A DNA stretch of 64,000 nt from Castellaniella ginsengisoli. Its GTDB lineage: Bacteria > Pseudomonadota > Gammaproteobacteria > Burkholderiales > Burkholderiaceae_B. A model generated the notes under the pieces. That model was not told where the DNA came from, searched no databases, and saw only the letters and a list, made by a program, of their open reading frames with translations. Positions 1-8,300 of the stretch are shown piece after piece. Both the position numbers and the translations under genes were made by a program. The stretch lies in NCBI RefSeq assembly GCF_039523235.1, contig NZ_BAAAEX010000009.1; one strand, 5' to 3'. Numbering within the stretch: the first letter of the stretch is position 1; each line of letters begins with the position of its first letter.

Positions 1-1605
1 ATCCCCGGGCAAACGCCGGAAACTGCAGAACAAGCTGAAATCACGACCGTCACCCAGGTTGCAAAAGCGGAGGAAGCGCTGGGCTTGACGCGCGTCATCG
101 AGGACCCCGAAGACCGCTGGCGTATTTACGTCGATACCCGGCCAGGTTTACGCCCCTCTCCGCTGTTTCGCAGTATCTGGGTCAAGCGCGTCGACCGTGG
201 CCAACTAGTCAAAATGCTGCGTCCCATGCGGGCTTGGCTGCAAACCTGCGGGTTGGCATGTGGCTTGGGTTCGCTCGCTGAACTGACCCGCGCGCTCTTC
301 GCCACCGGCGTGACCCGGGTGGTCCGCCCGGGCGAAATGACCGACAGCTACGTCGGAGCCCCCCATGACGGCGTGTATGCGCTCCAGCAATTCACAAGAC
401 GCGTCACCCTCGATGCGCCGGAATCCGCACATGACGCAGGCAGCCTCTCTCAGTTGGAAACGGCCGCTCGGGGTGCGCCGCCTCTCGTTCCCATCATGAC
501 CAAGCAAGGTTTTCTAGAGGCCGCCGCGCCTGCCGGGACTCCCGAACTCATATTCCGCAGCGGCGGCTCCAGCGGCGTGACGGTATTTTCCACTTTTACC
601 TGGGCGGACTACCACGCGCAGATGCAGACAGCCGCCCACGGCCTGCTTGCAGCCGGCTTCGACCCGCAGCAGGACTACGCCATGAATCTGTTCATGGCCG
701 GAAACATGTATGGCAGTTTCATCAGCTTCTGGACGATTCTGGAAAAAATGGGCGCCCGGGTCGTCCCCATGGCCATGGTCACGGACTTCGCCATGATTGC
801 CAGCACCATCGCGCAATTGAAAGTCAACACCCTGATTGGTTCGCCCTCCCACCTGATCGCGCTGTTCGAACAAGAAGGACAGCGCTTGAATGGCGTCGTG
901 GAAAAGGTTTTCTATGGGGGCGAAGCCCTTACCCGCGCCCAGCGGCGGCGGCTGCAGGAAACCTTTGGCGTGCGCACCGTCAGATCCGTGGCTTACGGCT
1001 CGAACGATGCCGGCCCCATCGGTTACCAATGCGCCCATTGCACCGGAGGCGAGCATCACTTGTTCGAATCCATCCAAGACATGGAGATCGTCGCACTGGA
1101 GGAAGATGCTCCCGTACCGGCAGGAGAAACCGGGCGCATCCTTCTGACCACCTCTGCCAGTTTGCGCAGCCACCCCTCCATCGTCCGTTACGAAATCGGC
1201 GATACCGGCCGTTGGCTGGAAGGCCCGTGCGCCTGCGGCCGCCAGGATCGCCGCTTTGAGCTCCAGGGCCGCAGCAGCGACCTCTTCAAGGCCGGCGGGC
1301 CGTTCTTCAATGCTCGCCGATTCTCGGATATTCTGGACTCCAAACTGGAGTATTCCGGCCTTTCCCAGTTGCACGTGCTTGAAGAAGGGAACAACATCAT
1401 TCTGGAACTGTGGATCCATGAGGGATCCGGTCTGTCGGAAGACGTTGTGGCCCAGAGCATCCGCCGGCACTACCCGGAGGTGGAGTTCTGCTGCACGGTC
1501 AGCACGACCTTTCATTTTCGAGTCAAAACCGTTGCGGACGTTGCCTTTGTGCGGGTCGCCGCCAGCGGCAAACTCAAGCCGGTCTGCGACCACCGTATCC
1601 ACTGA
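1..1605 (+). CDS. LuxC-LuxE fusion: acyl-CoA reductase C-terminus joined to acyl-protein synthetase (5' partial)
   Basis: The frame is open from base 1 with no stop, so the gene begins upstream; the TTG at 85 is only the first start-like codon inside the window. Roughly the first 140 visible residues match the C-terminal end of LuxC-type fatty acyl reductases (an FATGVTRV-like stretch followed by a P-H-D-G motif). The remainder is a LuxE/PaaK-type adenylate-forming domain with the Ser/Gly-rich ATP loop RSGGSSG, YGSNDAG, a YEIGDTG motif and a CxCGR cysteine pair. Known LuxC and LuxE act together: LuxE activates a fatty acid and passes it to LuxC, which reduces it to the aldehyde using NADPH. 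A one-chain fusion would channel the acyl group. No luciferase genes are visible. The next gene starts 20 bp downstream and looks co-transcribed. The LuxC nucleophilic cysteine lies outside the window and was not checked. Confidence 0.72.
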   Translation: MPGQTPETAEQAEITTVTQVAKAEEALGLTRVIEDPEDRWRIYVDTRPGLRPSPLFRSIWVKRVDRGQLVKMLRPMRAWLQTCGLACGLGSLAELTRALFATGVTRVVRPGEMTDSYVGAPHDGVYALQQFTRRVTLDAPESAHDAGSLSQLETAARGAPPLVPIMTKQGFLEAAAPAGTPELIFRSGGSSGVTVFSTFTWADYHAQMQTAAHGLLAAGFDPQQDYAMNLFMAGNMYGSFISFWTILEKMGARVVPMAMVTDFAMIASTIAQLKVNTLIGSPSHLIALFEQEGQRLNGVVEKVFYGGEALTRAQRRRLQETFGVRTVRSVAYGSNDAGPIGYQCAHCTGGEHHLFESIQDMEIVALEEDAPVPAGETGRILLTTSASLRSHPSIVRYEIGDTGRWLEGPCACGRQDRRFELQGRSSDLFKAGGPFFNARRFSDILDSKLEYSGLSQLHVLEEGNNIILELWIHEGSGLSEDVVAQSIRRHYPEVEFCCTVSTTFHFRVKTVADVAFVRVAASGKLKPVCDHRIH

Positions 1606-1625
1606 ACGGGCACCTCGATGCGACC

Positions 1626-2909
1626 ATGACCACCCCCACCCATCACCCCCGGCTCGCCGGACATCTGCACTTCGTAGCAACAAACTCGCCCTATTACCGG
1701 AAGCTCTGGAAAGGCAGCTACGCAGGCACTCACACCCCCTTGGCCGCCTTGCCGACGGCAGCCCTGGACACTTACTGGTCCGCCAACCAACCCGACGGCA
1801 ATCAGGTATTGACGACCATCCAGCTCGATGGTCCCATCTTCAAAAGCGGCGGCACCACCGGCAACCCCAAGTTCTCCTTCTTCAGCAATGAAGACTGGCG
1901 GGCGCTGTGCTCCGCCTTCGGTGCGGGCATGAAGCGGGGAGGCCTGAAGCCGGGCGAGCCGATTGCCAATATGTTCTACGGCGGCCAGATGTATGCATCC
2001 TTTCTTTTTATTGGCCGCGCAATTGAGCAAGCCGGCGAGGGGGTGCAGTTTCCTCTTTCAGGCGCCGCCCCTGAAGCGGAGATCATCAAAACGCTGCAAC
2101 AGTTCCGTATTGAAACGCTCGCGGGCGTGCCCACATCGCTACTGGCCCTCTTGCCCGCACTCGCCGCCACAAAACCCGGCAGCATCCAGTTGAAGCGCTT
2201 TCTGTATGGGGGCGAGGCCATCTTCCCTGATCAGATTGCTGCTTTACAGCGAGTATTGCCGGGCTGTGCAGTGCAATCGGTCGGCATCGCGGGGGTGGAC
2301 TATGGCGAACTGGGCTGGAGCGAACCCGACACCCACCCCGGCATCCATCGCTGCTTTGACGACAGCACCGTGCTGGAAATTCTGGATGACTCAGGCCGCC
2401 AAATCCAAGAGCCCGGAGACATTGGGGAACTGGTCATCACCAACTTCAAACGCCGCTTGATGCCCATTGTGCGCTACCCGGTAGGCGATCGCGGCCAGTG
2501 GGTAGACCCGCCCGGAACCCCGTTCAGGCGCTTCCAGGTGCTCGGGCGCAGCAACAACTGCGCGCGCATCGGGCCGGTATCGCTCTACGCGGAAGACGTC
2601 CAGAATGTGCTCTCGCACGTGCCGGGCTCCGACTGCATCAATTTCCAGTTGCTGATCGAGCACATCGAGCAGCGCGACCGCTGCACCCTGCGCATTGCCG
2701 TTGCGGCACCGCAAGCCGTTGCGCCCGGTCTCGGCCAGAAAGTGATCGACGCTTTGCACCGTGAACGCCCCATGATTGCCGACCTCACAGGCCAGGGCGT
2801 CATTCATCCGGTCATTGTGCAATGGGTCGAGCCCAGAGCTCTCATCACCAACGCGCGTACTGGAAAAACCCCGCGGGTCGTGGACCGCCGCCAGGAGCCG
2901 CAACCATGA
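1626..2909 (+). CDS. LuxE/PaaK-like acyl-adenylating enzyme (second copy)
   Basis: This 427-aa protein is a stand-alone LuxE or phenylacetate-CoA-ligase-like adenylating enzyme. It has the phosphate-binding loop KSGGTTGNPK near residues 73-82, a YGGEA motif near residue 197, and RYPVGDRG in the position of the family's aspartate motif. It is a paralogue of the LuxE half of the preceding gene, so the cluster has two adenylating modules. It follows the first gene by 20 bp, and its stop overlaps the next start in an ATGA, which implies one operon with translational coupling. Carboxylate activation is supported by motifs. The substrate (fatty acid, aryl acid or other) cannot be read from sequence. 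Confidence 0.68.
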   Translation: MTTPTHHPRLAGHLHFVATNSPYYRKLWKGSYAGTHTPLAALPTAALDTYWSANQPDGNQVLTTIQLDGPIFKSGGTTGNPKFSFFSNEDWRALCSAFGAGMKRGGLKPGEPIANMFYGGQMYASFLFIGRAIEQAGEGVQFPLSGAAPEAEIIKTLQQFRIETLAGVPTSLLALLPALAATKPGSIQLKRFLYGGEAIFPDQIAALQRVLPGCAVQSVGIAGVDYGELGWSEPDTHPGIHRCFDDSTVLEILDDSGRQIQEPGDIGELVITNFKRRLMPIVRYPVGDRGQWVDPPGTPFRRFQVLGRSNNCARIGPVSLYAEDVQNVLSHVPGSDCINFQLLIEHIEQRDRCTLRIAVAAPQAVAPGLGQKVIDALHRERPMIADLTGQGVIHPVIVQWVEPRALITNARTGKTPRVVDRRQEPQP

Positions 2910-4414
2910 ACGGCCAGATTGCCGGCCCGCCCTTGTCGTCTGTCCGCCTCCGGATACCCGCCTGCATGGGCGCCATTGCATATGTCCAGCACGCCACGCA
3001 TTGGTTTGTCGAACAAGCGGAAATGGCGGAACGCCAGAGCTTCGCCATCAATCTCGCCATTGAAGAGCTGATTCTGACACTGCTGCGCCATGCCTTTGAT
3101 GGGGGCAGTGAGCAAGGCGATCTGGAAATCAGCATCGAACTGCACAGCACGCTTTTGCGGCTGGAAGTGGCATGCCGCGCTCTGCCCTTCGATCTGAGCA
3201 TGGTGCCGAGTTACCAGCCTGGCGAGGCAGGTGACGACGCCTCGCTTTCCGTGTTGCTGCTCAAGCACATGGTCGATCGGTACCATCTGCACAACGGCGG
3301 GAGGGACGGCTATCGCATACTGCTTGAGTGGTTGCGGCCGCTGGCTCACGTTGAGGAGATGGATCACTCTCCCGCTCCTGAAGGCGCTGCTGTCCAGGCA
3401 GATGGGCCCGTCGACCCGATTGCAGAAATTCGCCCCTTGAGAGAAGACGAGGCGCTGGCATTGTCCAGGCTGGTCTATCGCAGCTACGGCTATAGCTACG
3501 TCAGCGATTTTCTTTATTACCCCCAGCGGATCGTCGCCCGCTTGCAAGACAAGACGCTGCACTCATGGGTTGCCGTCTCAGAACGAGGAGAACTGGCCGG
3601 CCATGCCGCCTTGATGAGCAGCGGGCCCGGCGCTGCTGCCGTTGAATGGGGCATAGGCGTGATCGACCCGCGTTGGCGCGGCCAGAACCTGCTGAGAAAG
3701 CTTTCGGCCGAGGTCACCCGCCAAGCTGCTGAAACCGACGCCAGCATTCTATTCGTGCATGCTGTCACCAATCACCCCCTCACACAGAAAAGCGGAATTC
3801 GTCTGGGTTTCCAAGTGACCGCCCTGCTGCTGGGATTCGCCCCCGCCGATCTTGAGTTTCGGCACATCCACGACCAGTTGAGCCAAAGAGAAAGCACCTT
3901 TATCGGCATCCGCCCACTCAAACCGCTGCCTAAGCAGGCACTGTATCTTCCGGCCCGCCATGCCGACACGATCCGCCTGCTGGCAACAGGCGCAGGCATC
4001 GCACTGATTGAAGCAACGGCCTTGACCGCACACCCCGCTGAGGATGCCGTCACCGCCTTCGACACCCTGATCGAGCCGTCGGTCAATGTCGCGTTCATGA
4101 ATCTCGCCTCGGCCGGCGCCGAGCTCGCCTCCTCGCTCGCGGCTGAACGCAGACGCTTGTGCCGGGAAAAGGTGGACGTCATCTATCTGAATATCGACTT
4201 GTCTTCCGCGTATGCGCAATACGCCACCGAAGTCGCTGAAGCCGACGGCTTTTTCCTGGCCGGCTTGACGCCCATGCAACCATGGCCCTACACCCTGACG
4301 CTGCAATACCTGAATAACCTGGATTTCGATTACGGTGCCATTCACGCGGTGGGCGAGCAAGCGGAATGGCTCAAGACCCTGGTCCGACAGGAACAGCAAA
4401 GAGTCAGTGGCTGA
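2906..4414 (+). CDS. HATPase (RsbW-like) plus GNAT acetyltransferase fusion protein
   Basis: The start is the ATG at 2906, chosen because it forms an ATGA overlap with the previous stop; the product is about 502 aa. Residues about 15-145 resemble an anti-sigma-factor/HATPase_c fold: an N-box-like helix with AIEELI, and the DDASLSVLLLKHMVD region of a short GHKL domain. Residues about 165-330 look like a GNAT N-acetyltransferase, with WGIGVIDPRWRGQNLLRKL as the acetyl-CoA loop (R/Q-x-x-G-x-G/A type) followed by a FVHAVTNHP strand. The remaining ~170 residues are unassigned. Position in a LuxC/LuxE operon suggests a regulator or acyltransferase for that pathway, which is inference. The ATPase half may be degenerate because the usual GxGL box is not obvious. 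Confidence 0.6.
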   Translation: MNGQIAGPPLSSVRLRIPACMGAIAYVQHATHWFVEQAEMAERQSFAINLAIEELILTLLRHAFDGGSEQGDLEISIELHSTLLRLEVACRALPFDLSMVPSYQPGEAGDDASLSVLLLKHMVDRYHLHNGGRDGYRILLEWLRPLAHVEEMDHSPAPEGAAVQADGPVDPIAEIRPLREDEALALSRLVYRSYGYSYVSDFLYYPQRIVARLQDKTLHSWVAVSERGELAGHAALMSSGPGAAAVEWGIGVIDPRWRGQNLLRKLSAEVTRQAAETDASILFVHAVTNHPLTQKSGIRLGFQVTALLLGFAPADLEFRHIHDQLSQRESTFIGIRPLKPLPKQALYLPARHADTIRLLATGAGIALIEATALTAHPAEDAVTAFDTLIEPSVNVAFMNLASAGAELASSLAAERRRLCREKVDVIYLNIDLSSAYAQYATEVAEADGFFLAGLTPMQPWPYTLTLQYLNNLDFDYGAIHAVGEQAEWLKTLVRQEQQRVSG

Positions 4415-4532
4415 TCCCTGTCCACGTCGCCACCCACCATGCGGGCCGCCACGCCACGGACACACTGCGAAACGTGTGCCCCGGCCGCAAATGCTAAAGT
4501 TCCGGCACGACTCTGCCTTTGCTTCCCACATC

Positions 4533-5789
4533 ATGTTTCGCCTCCGGTACTCAGGCCTGCGCTACTTTTTTGTTCTTGCCATCGGCTGCCTCTGCCTGGC
4601 GTCGGGCGCCGCCCACGCGGGCCTGACGTACCGCTTGACCAGCCCGCAGGCCGGCCCCGGCAGCACCGTCGAGCTCGAAGGCCTGCTGACGAACGACACC
4701 GGCGCCGCGCTTTCGGCCCCGGTCGCACGGGAACTGACGGGGCAATGGATCGATGCCCAGGGGCGGTCCCTGCCCGCGCACTTCCAACTGCGGACCTCGC
4801 CGGACGCCATCAACCTGCCCGCCAATACCTTCACCCGCATGGCCTGGAGCGGCCGGGTGCCGGAAAACGCACAGGGCCTGTTGACCCTGCGCCTGGATGG
4901 CGCGGCCGACACCCTGCTGGCGCTGCGGATCGATCCCGCCCTCCCCGGCACGCAGGTCGCCGCGAACACGTCGGCGGATACCGCCGGCACACCCGCCGCC
5001 GCGCCGCCGGCCACGGCGCTGGCGGCCGCCTCGGCGCCGGCGGCCATGCCGACCAACGGCCTGTCGCCCTTCGATACATTCCGGAACGCGATTTCTTCCT
5101 ACGAGCCCGTCTACTTCGCCGTGGGCAACCGGGGCGGCGCCAACGCCCGTTTCCAGGTCAGTTTCAAATACCGCCCTTTCAGCCCGGACGATCCCGCCCG
5201 GCCGGCTTTCATGGACAACTGGTATTTCGGCTACACCCAGACCGCCCTGTGGGACTTGCATTCGGACTCCATCCCCTTCGTGGACACGACGTACAACCCC
5301 AGTCTGTTCTGGGCGCGCGACGCGTTATGGGCAACCGCCGACAAGCGCTGGGCCCTGGGGCTGAACGCCGGGTTCGAACACAAATCCAATGGCAAGGAAG
5401 ACGAGGATTCCCGCTCTCTGAATGACTTCTACGTTCAGCCGCAAGTCGACTACCGCTTCGACGGCGGCAGTACGCTCAGCTTTCAGCCGCGCTTCAAGTA
5501 CTACGCCTGGACCGACCGCGATATGGACTACCCGGGCACCCTGGGCTACGTGGACTGGAAATTGCGTTGGGCGCACGATGACGGCCTGATCCTGTCGGGC
5601 TTGTACCGCCAGGGCACGGGCGGGCGCAACGCCACCCAACTGGAAGCCGCCTGGCCCTTGAAGCGCACTTTCCTGCACATGAACGGCTACTTGTACGTGC
5701 AGTATTTCCGGGGCTACGGCGAAACATTGCTGGGCTACAACCAGAAAACCGACCCGCAACTGCGCATCGGCATTGCGCTGGTGCCCTGA
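4533..5789 (+). CDS. pldA: Outer-membrane phospholipase A (OMPLA)
   Basis: This is a predicted 418-aa outer-membrane phospholipase. The ATG at 4533 is chosen because it gives a clean signal peptide (basic FRLRYSGLR start, hydrophobic core, cleavage near AHA-G). The mature protein has an extra N-terminal region of about 150 residues ending in an Ala/Pro-rich linker, then the beta-barrel phospholipase. The OMPLA catalytic signature HKSNG...SLN is present with the same 14-residue His-to-Asn spacing as Escherichia coli His142/Ser144/Asn156. The family hydrolyses the sn-1/sn-2 acyl chains of phospholipids that reach the outer leaflet. The chain ends in Val-Pro rather than Phe. A phosphoglycerol transferase follows 12 bp downstream, suggesting a paired envelope-lipid role. 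Confidence 0.9.
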   Translation: MFRLRYSGLRYFFVLAIGCLCLASGAAHAGLTYRLTSPQAGPGSTVELEGLLTNDTGAALSAPVARELTGQWIDAQGRSLPAHFQLRTSPDAINLPANTFTRMAWSGRVPENAQGLLTLRLDGAADTLLALRIDPALPGTQVAANTSADTAGTPAAAPPATALAAASAPAAMPTNGLSPFDTFRNAISSYEPVYFAVGNRGGANARFQVSFKYRPFSPDDPARPAFMDNWYFGYTQTALWDLHSDSIPFVDTTYNPSLFWARDALWATADKRWALGLNAGFEHKSNGKEDEDSRSLNDFYVQPQVDYRFDGGSTLSFQPRFKYYAWTDRDMDYPGTLGYVDWKLRWAHDDGLILSGLYRQGTGGRNATQLEAAWPLKRTFLHMNGYLYVQYFRGYGETLLGYNQKTDPQLRIGIALVP

Positions 5790-5801
5790 GGACTCCATTC
5801 C

Positions 5802-7691
5802 ATGTTCACCCAGATCGGGATTTTCATCCTGGCGGCCCTGGCGCTGCTGACGCTCAGCCGCCTGCTGCTGACCGCCTGGCTATGGCCCCGGGTGCGTGAG
5901 GCCGGCGGCCCCTGGCCGATCTTCCGCTGGGGCCTGCGCATCGATCTGAACCAGATCGCCATGTGGGCCGGGATCCCGCTGCTGCTGGCGCCCTGGGCGG
6001 GCGACCGCCCCCTCGCCATCTTCCTGACCGGTCTGTGGCTGCAGGCCGTCTGGCTGTTGTTCGTGCTGCTGGAGGTGTCCACGCCCCAGTTCATCCGGGA
6101 ATACGACAGCCGCCCCAACCGCCTGTACATCGACTACCTGAAATACCCCAAGGAAGTCTTCGGCATGTTGTGGAAGGGCTATAAGCTGGTCCTGCTGGCG
6201 GCCGCCCTGGGCCTGGGCCTGGCGGCCTGGCTGGGCCATGCCCTGTTTGCCCAGGCGCAGCCCGACACCCTGCCCGCCTGGCCCTGGCGCATCCTGCTCA
6301 CGCTGGTGTTCGCCGCCCTCGTCGCGCTGGCCATCCGGGGCACGCTGGGCCACCGCCCGATCAATCCGGCCTCGGTGGCCTGGTGCGGCGACAGCCTGCT
6401 CAACACCCTGCCCCTGACCTCCCTGTACAACGTGCTGTTCGCCCTGTATGCGATCAAGAACGAGCGCGCGGCGGCCGATGTCTACGGCGACCTGCCCGAT
6501 CCCGAACTGCACGCCATCATCCAGGCGCACGCCGGCATCCCGCCCGGCCCCCCCGAGCTCCCCACCCTGCACGCCCAGCCGCCCAGCCGGCGGCCCGCCC
6601 GGCCCCACAACCTGGTGCTGATCGTCGAGGAAAGCCTGGGCGCCCAGTACGTGGGCAACCTGGGCGGCGCCGGCCTGACGCCCTGCCTGGATGCCCTGGC
6701 GTCCGAAGGCTGGAACTTCACCCGCGCGTACGCCACCGGCACCCGCTCGGTGCGCGGCCTGGAGGCCGTCACGGCGGGCTTTCCGCCCACGCTGTCCGAT
6801 GCCGCCCTGCGCCTGGGAAACGCCCAAAGCCGATTCTTCACCCTGGCCCAGTTGCTCAAGCGCCACGGCTACCGTTCGCGCTTCATCTACGGCGGCGAGG
6901 CCCACTTCGACAACATGAAGAGCTTCTTCCTGGGCAACGGCTTCGACGAGCTGCACGACCTGCCGACCTTCGAGTCGCCGGCCTTCGTCGGCACCTGGGG
7001 CGTCAGCGACGAAGACATGTTCGACAAGCTGCATGCGCTGCTGTCGCAGCCCGGCGAACAACCCACCCTGCACCTGGCTTTTTCCGTCAGCAACCACACC
7101 CCCTGGGAATACCCCGCCGGCCGTATCCCGGTCGACGGCGATCCCGCCACGGTGCAACACACCGTGCGCTACGCGGACTGGGCCATCGGCCGTTTTTTCG
7201 AGCAGGCCCGCGCCAGCGACTATTGGGACCATACGGTGTTCCTGATCGTCGCCGACCACGACTCCCGCGTCGGCGGCGCCCAGCGCATTCCGCTGCGCCA
7301 CTTCCACATCCCCGCCCTGATCCTGGGCGCGGGAGTCGAGGCGCGGCAAGACTCCCGCATCATCAGCCAGATCGACCTGCCGACGACGCTGTTGTCGCTG
7401 ATCGGCATCGACGATGCCCACCCGATGATCGGCCACGACCTGACGCGGCCCGACGCGGGCGGCCGCGCCATGATGCAGTACGAAGAGCACTACGGCTACC
7501 TGCAAGGCGATGTCCTGGCGGTGCTGGAGCCCCACCAGGCGGCCAGTTTCTACCGTTATGCCGCGCCGGACGGCTATGCGCCGCTCGGCCCGGATCCCGA
7601 GCTCGGCCGCATCGCCCTGGCCCATGCCCTGTGGCCCACCTGGGCCTACCGGCACCACGCCCACACACTGCCGGAGCTTCGGCTGTCCTAG
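5802..7691 (+). CDS. LtaS-type sulfatase-fold phosphoglycerol transferase, inner membrane
   Basis: This 629-aa protein has about five hydrophobic segments in the first ~200 residues and a large periplasmic sulfatase/alkaline-phosphatase-fold domain after about residue 260. Visible motifs are LVLIVEESLG (metal-binding Glu), ATGTRSVRGLEA (nucleophilic Thr as in LtaS/OpgB) and VADHDSR (Asp-His metal ligands). Family members transfer phosphoglycerol or phosphoethanolamine from phospholipids to envelope glycans or lipid A. Gram-negative relatives include OpgB. It lies 12 bp after pldA on the same strand, so the two are probably co-transcribed. The acceptor cannot be told from the sequence. Confidence 0.82.
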   Translation: MFTQIGIFILAALALLTLSRLLLTAWLWPRVREAGGPWPIFRWGLRIDLNQIAMWAGIPLLLAPWAGDRPLAIFLTGLWLQAVWLLFVLLEVSTPQFIREYDSRPNRLYIDYLKYPKEVFGMLWKGYKLVLLAAALGLGLAAWLGHALFAQAQPDTLPAWPWRILLTLVFAALVALAIRGTLGHRPINPASVAWCGDSLLNTLPLTSLYNVLFALYAIKNERAAADVYGDLPDPELHAIIQAHAGIPPGPPELPTLHAQPPSRRPARPHNLVLIVEESLGAQYVGNLGGAGLTPCLDALASEGWNFTRAYATGTRSVRGLEAVTAGFPPTLSDAALRLGNAQSRFFTLAQLLKRHGYRSRFIYGGEAHFDNMKSFFLGNGFDELHDLPTFESPAFVGTWGVSDEDMFDKLHALLSQPGEQPTLHLAFSVSNHTPWEYPAGRIPVDGDPATVQHTVRYADWAIGRFFEQARASDYWDHTVFLIVADHDSRVGGAQRIPLRHFHIPALILGAGVEARQDSRIISQIDLPTTLLSLIGIDDAHPMIGHDLTRPDAGGRAMMQYEEHYGYLQGDVLAVLEPHQAASFYRYAAPDGYAPLGPDPELGRIALAHALWPTWAYRHHAHTLPELRLS

Positions 7692-7757
7692 GTCGTCAAA
7701 AACAAGGTCCGCAAAGGCTTTTGACCCTATGCCCCATGGTAGAATTTGCGATCCAGT

Positions 7758-7834
7758 CGGGGCGTAGCGCAGTCTGGTAGCGCATCTGCTTTGGGAGCAG
7801 AGGGTCGCATGTTCGAATCATGTCGCCCCGACCA
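7758..7834 (+). tRNA. tRNA-Pro (anticodon TGG), CCA encoded
   Basis: The 77-nt cloverleaf reads CGGGGCG as the 5' acceptor arm pairing with CGCCCCG at 7824-7830, then discriminator A and CCA at 7832-7834. The anticodon stem TCTGC/GCAGA encloses the loop TTTGGGA, giving anticodon TGG. The T loop GTTCGAATC is intact. A TAGAAT hexamer at 7740-7745 is a plausible -10 element. The DoxX gene starts 20 bp after the tRNA and may share its transcript. Confidence 0.97.
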
Positions 7835-7854
7835 ACCACGATCGAGGAAACCCT

Positions 7855-8265
7855 ATGTCTTCTTCTGCGTACGACGATCTGGGCAAGTTGGTCCTTCGCC
7901 TGGGCCTGGGCATTCTCCTGCTGCTTCACGGCCTTGCCAAACTGGACAGCGGCGTGGGTTGGATCGTGGACATGCTCGGCCAGCATGGCTTGCCCGGTTT
8001 CCTGGCCTACGGCGTCTACCTCGGCGAAGTCGTCGCGCCGATCCTGATCATCCTCGGCCTGTTCACGCGCATCGGCGGCCTTGTGATCGTACTGAACATG
8101 CTGTTCGTCTTCGGCCTGGTCCACATGGACCAGTTGTTCCTGCTGGGCAAGTCCGGCGGCTGGGAACTGGAACTGCAAGGCCTGTTCCTTTTCAGCAGCA
8201 TCGCCGTCACTTTGTTCGGCGCGGGCGCCTACAGCCTGGGCGGCCGCAACGGCCGCTGGAACTGA
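7855..8265 (+). CDS. DoxX family membrane protein
   Basis: A 136-aa hydrophobic protein with four likely transmembrane helices. The first carries the GLGILLLLHGLAKL signature typical of DoxX/YphA proteins, followed by a G-Y-L-G-E-V-V-A-P helix. Members are small inner-membrane proteins associated with quinone/thiosulfate redox or oxidative-stress systems, but most, including this one, lack a defined reaction. It sits just after tRNA-Pro and ends convergently with a histidine kinase gene. Confidence 0.88.
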   Translation: MSSSAYDDLGKLVLRLGLGILLLLHGLAKLDSGVGWIVDMLGQHGLPGFLAYGVYLGEVVAPILIILGLFTRIGGLVIVLNMLFVFGLVHMDQLFLLGKSGGWELELQGLFLFSSIAVTLFGAGAYSLGGRNGRWN

Positions 8266-8300
8266 CGCCCTCCCATGCTGGATACAGCCTGCCGGCCGCC

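Noticed and set aside
4439..5425. Long alternative frames over pldA and many other G+C-rich genes
   Set aside because: They are antisense or out-of-frame shadows of a gene with clear motifs; none has a ribosome-binding site or a domain of its own.
7721..7745. TTGACC plus TAGAAT as a full promoter for tRNA-Pro
   Set aside because: The spacing is only 13 bp, so only the -10 was mentioned.
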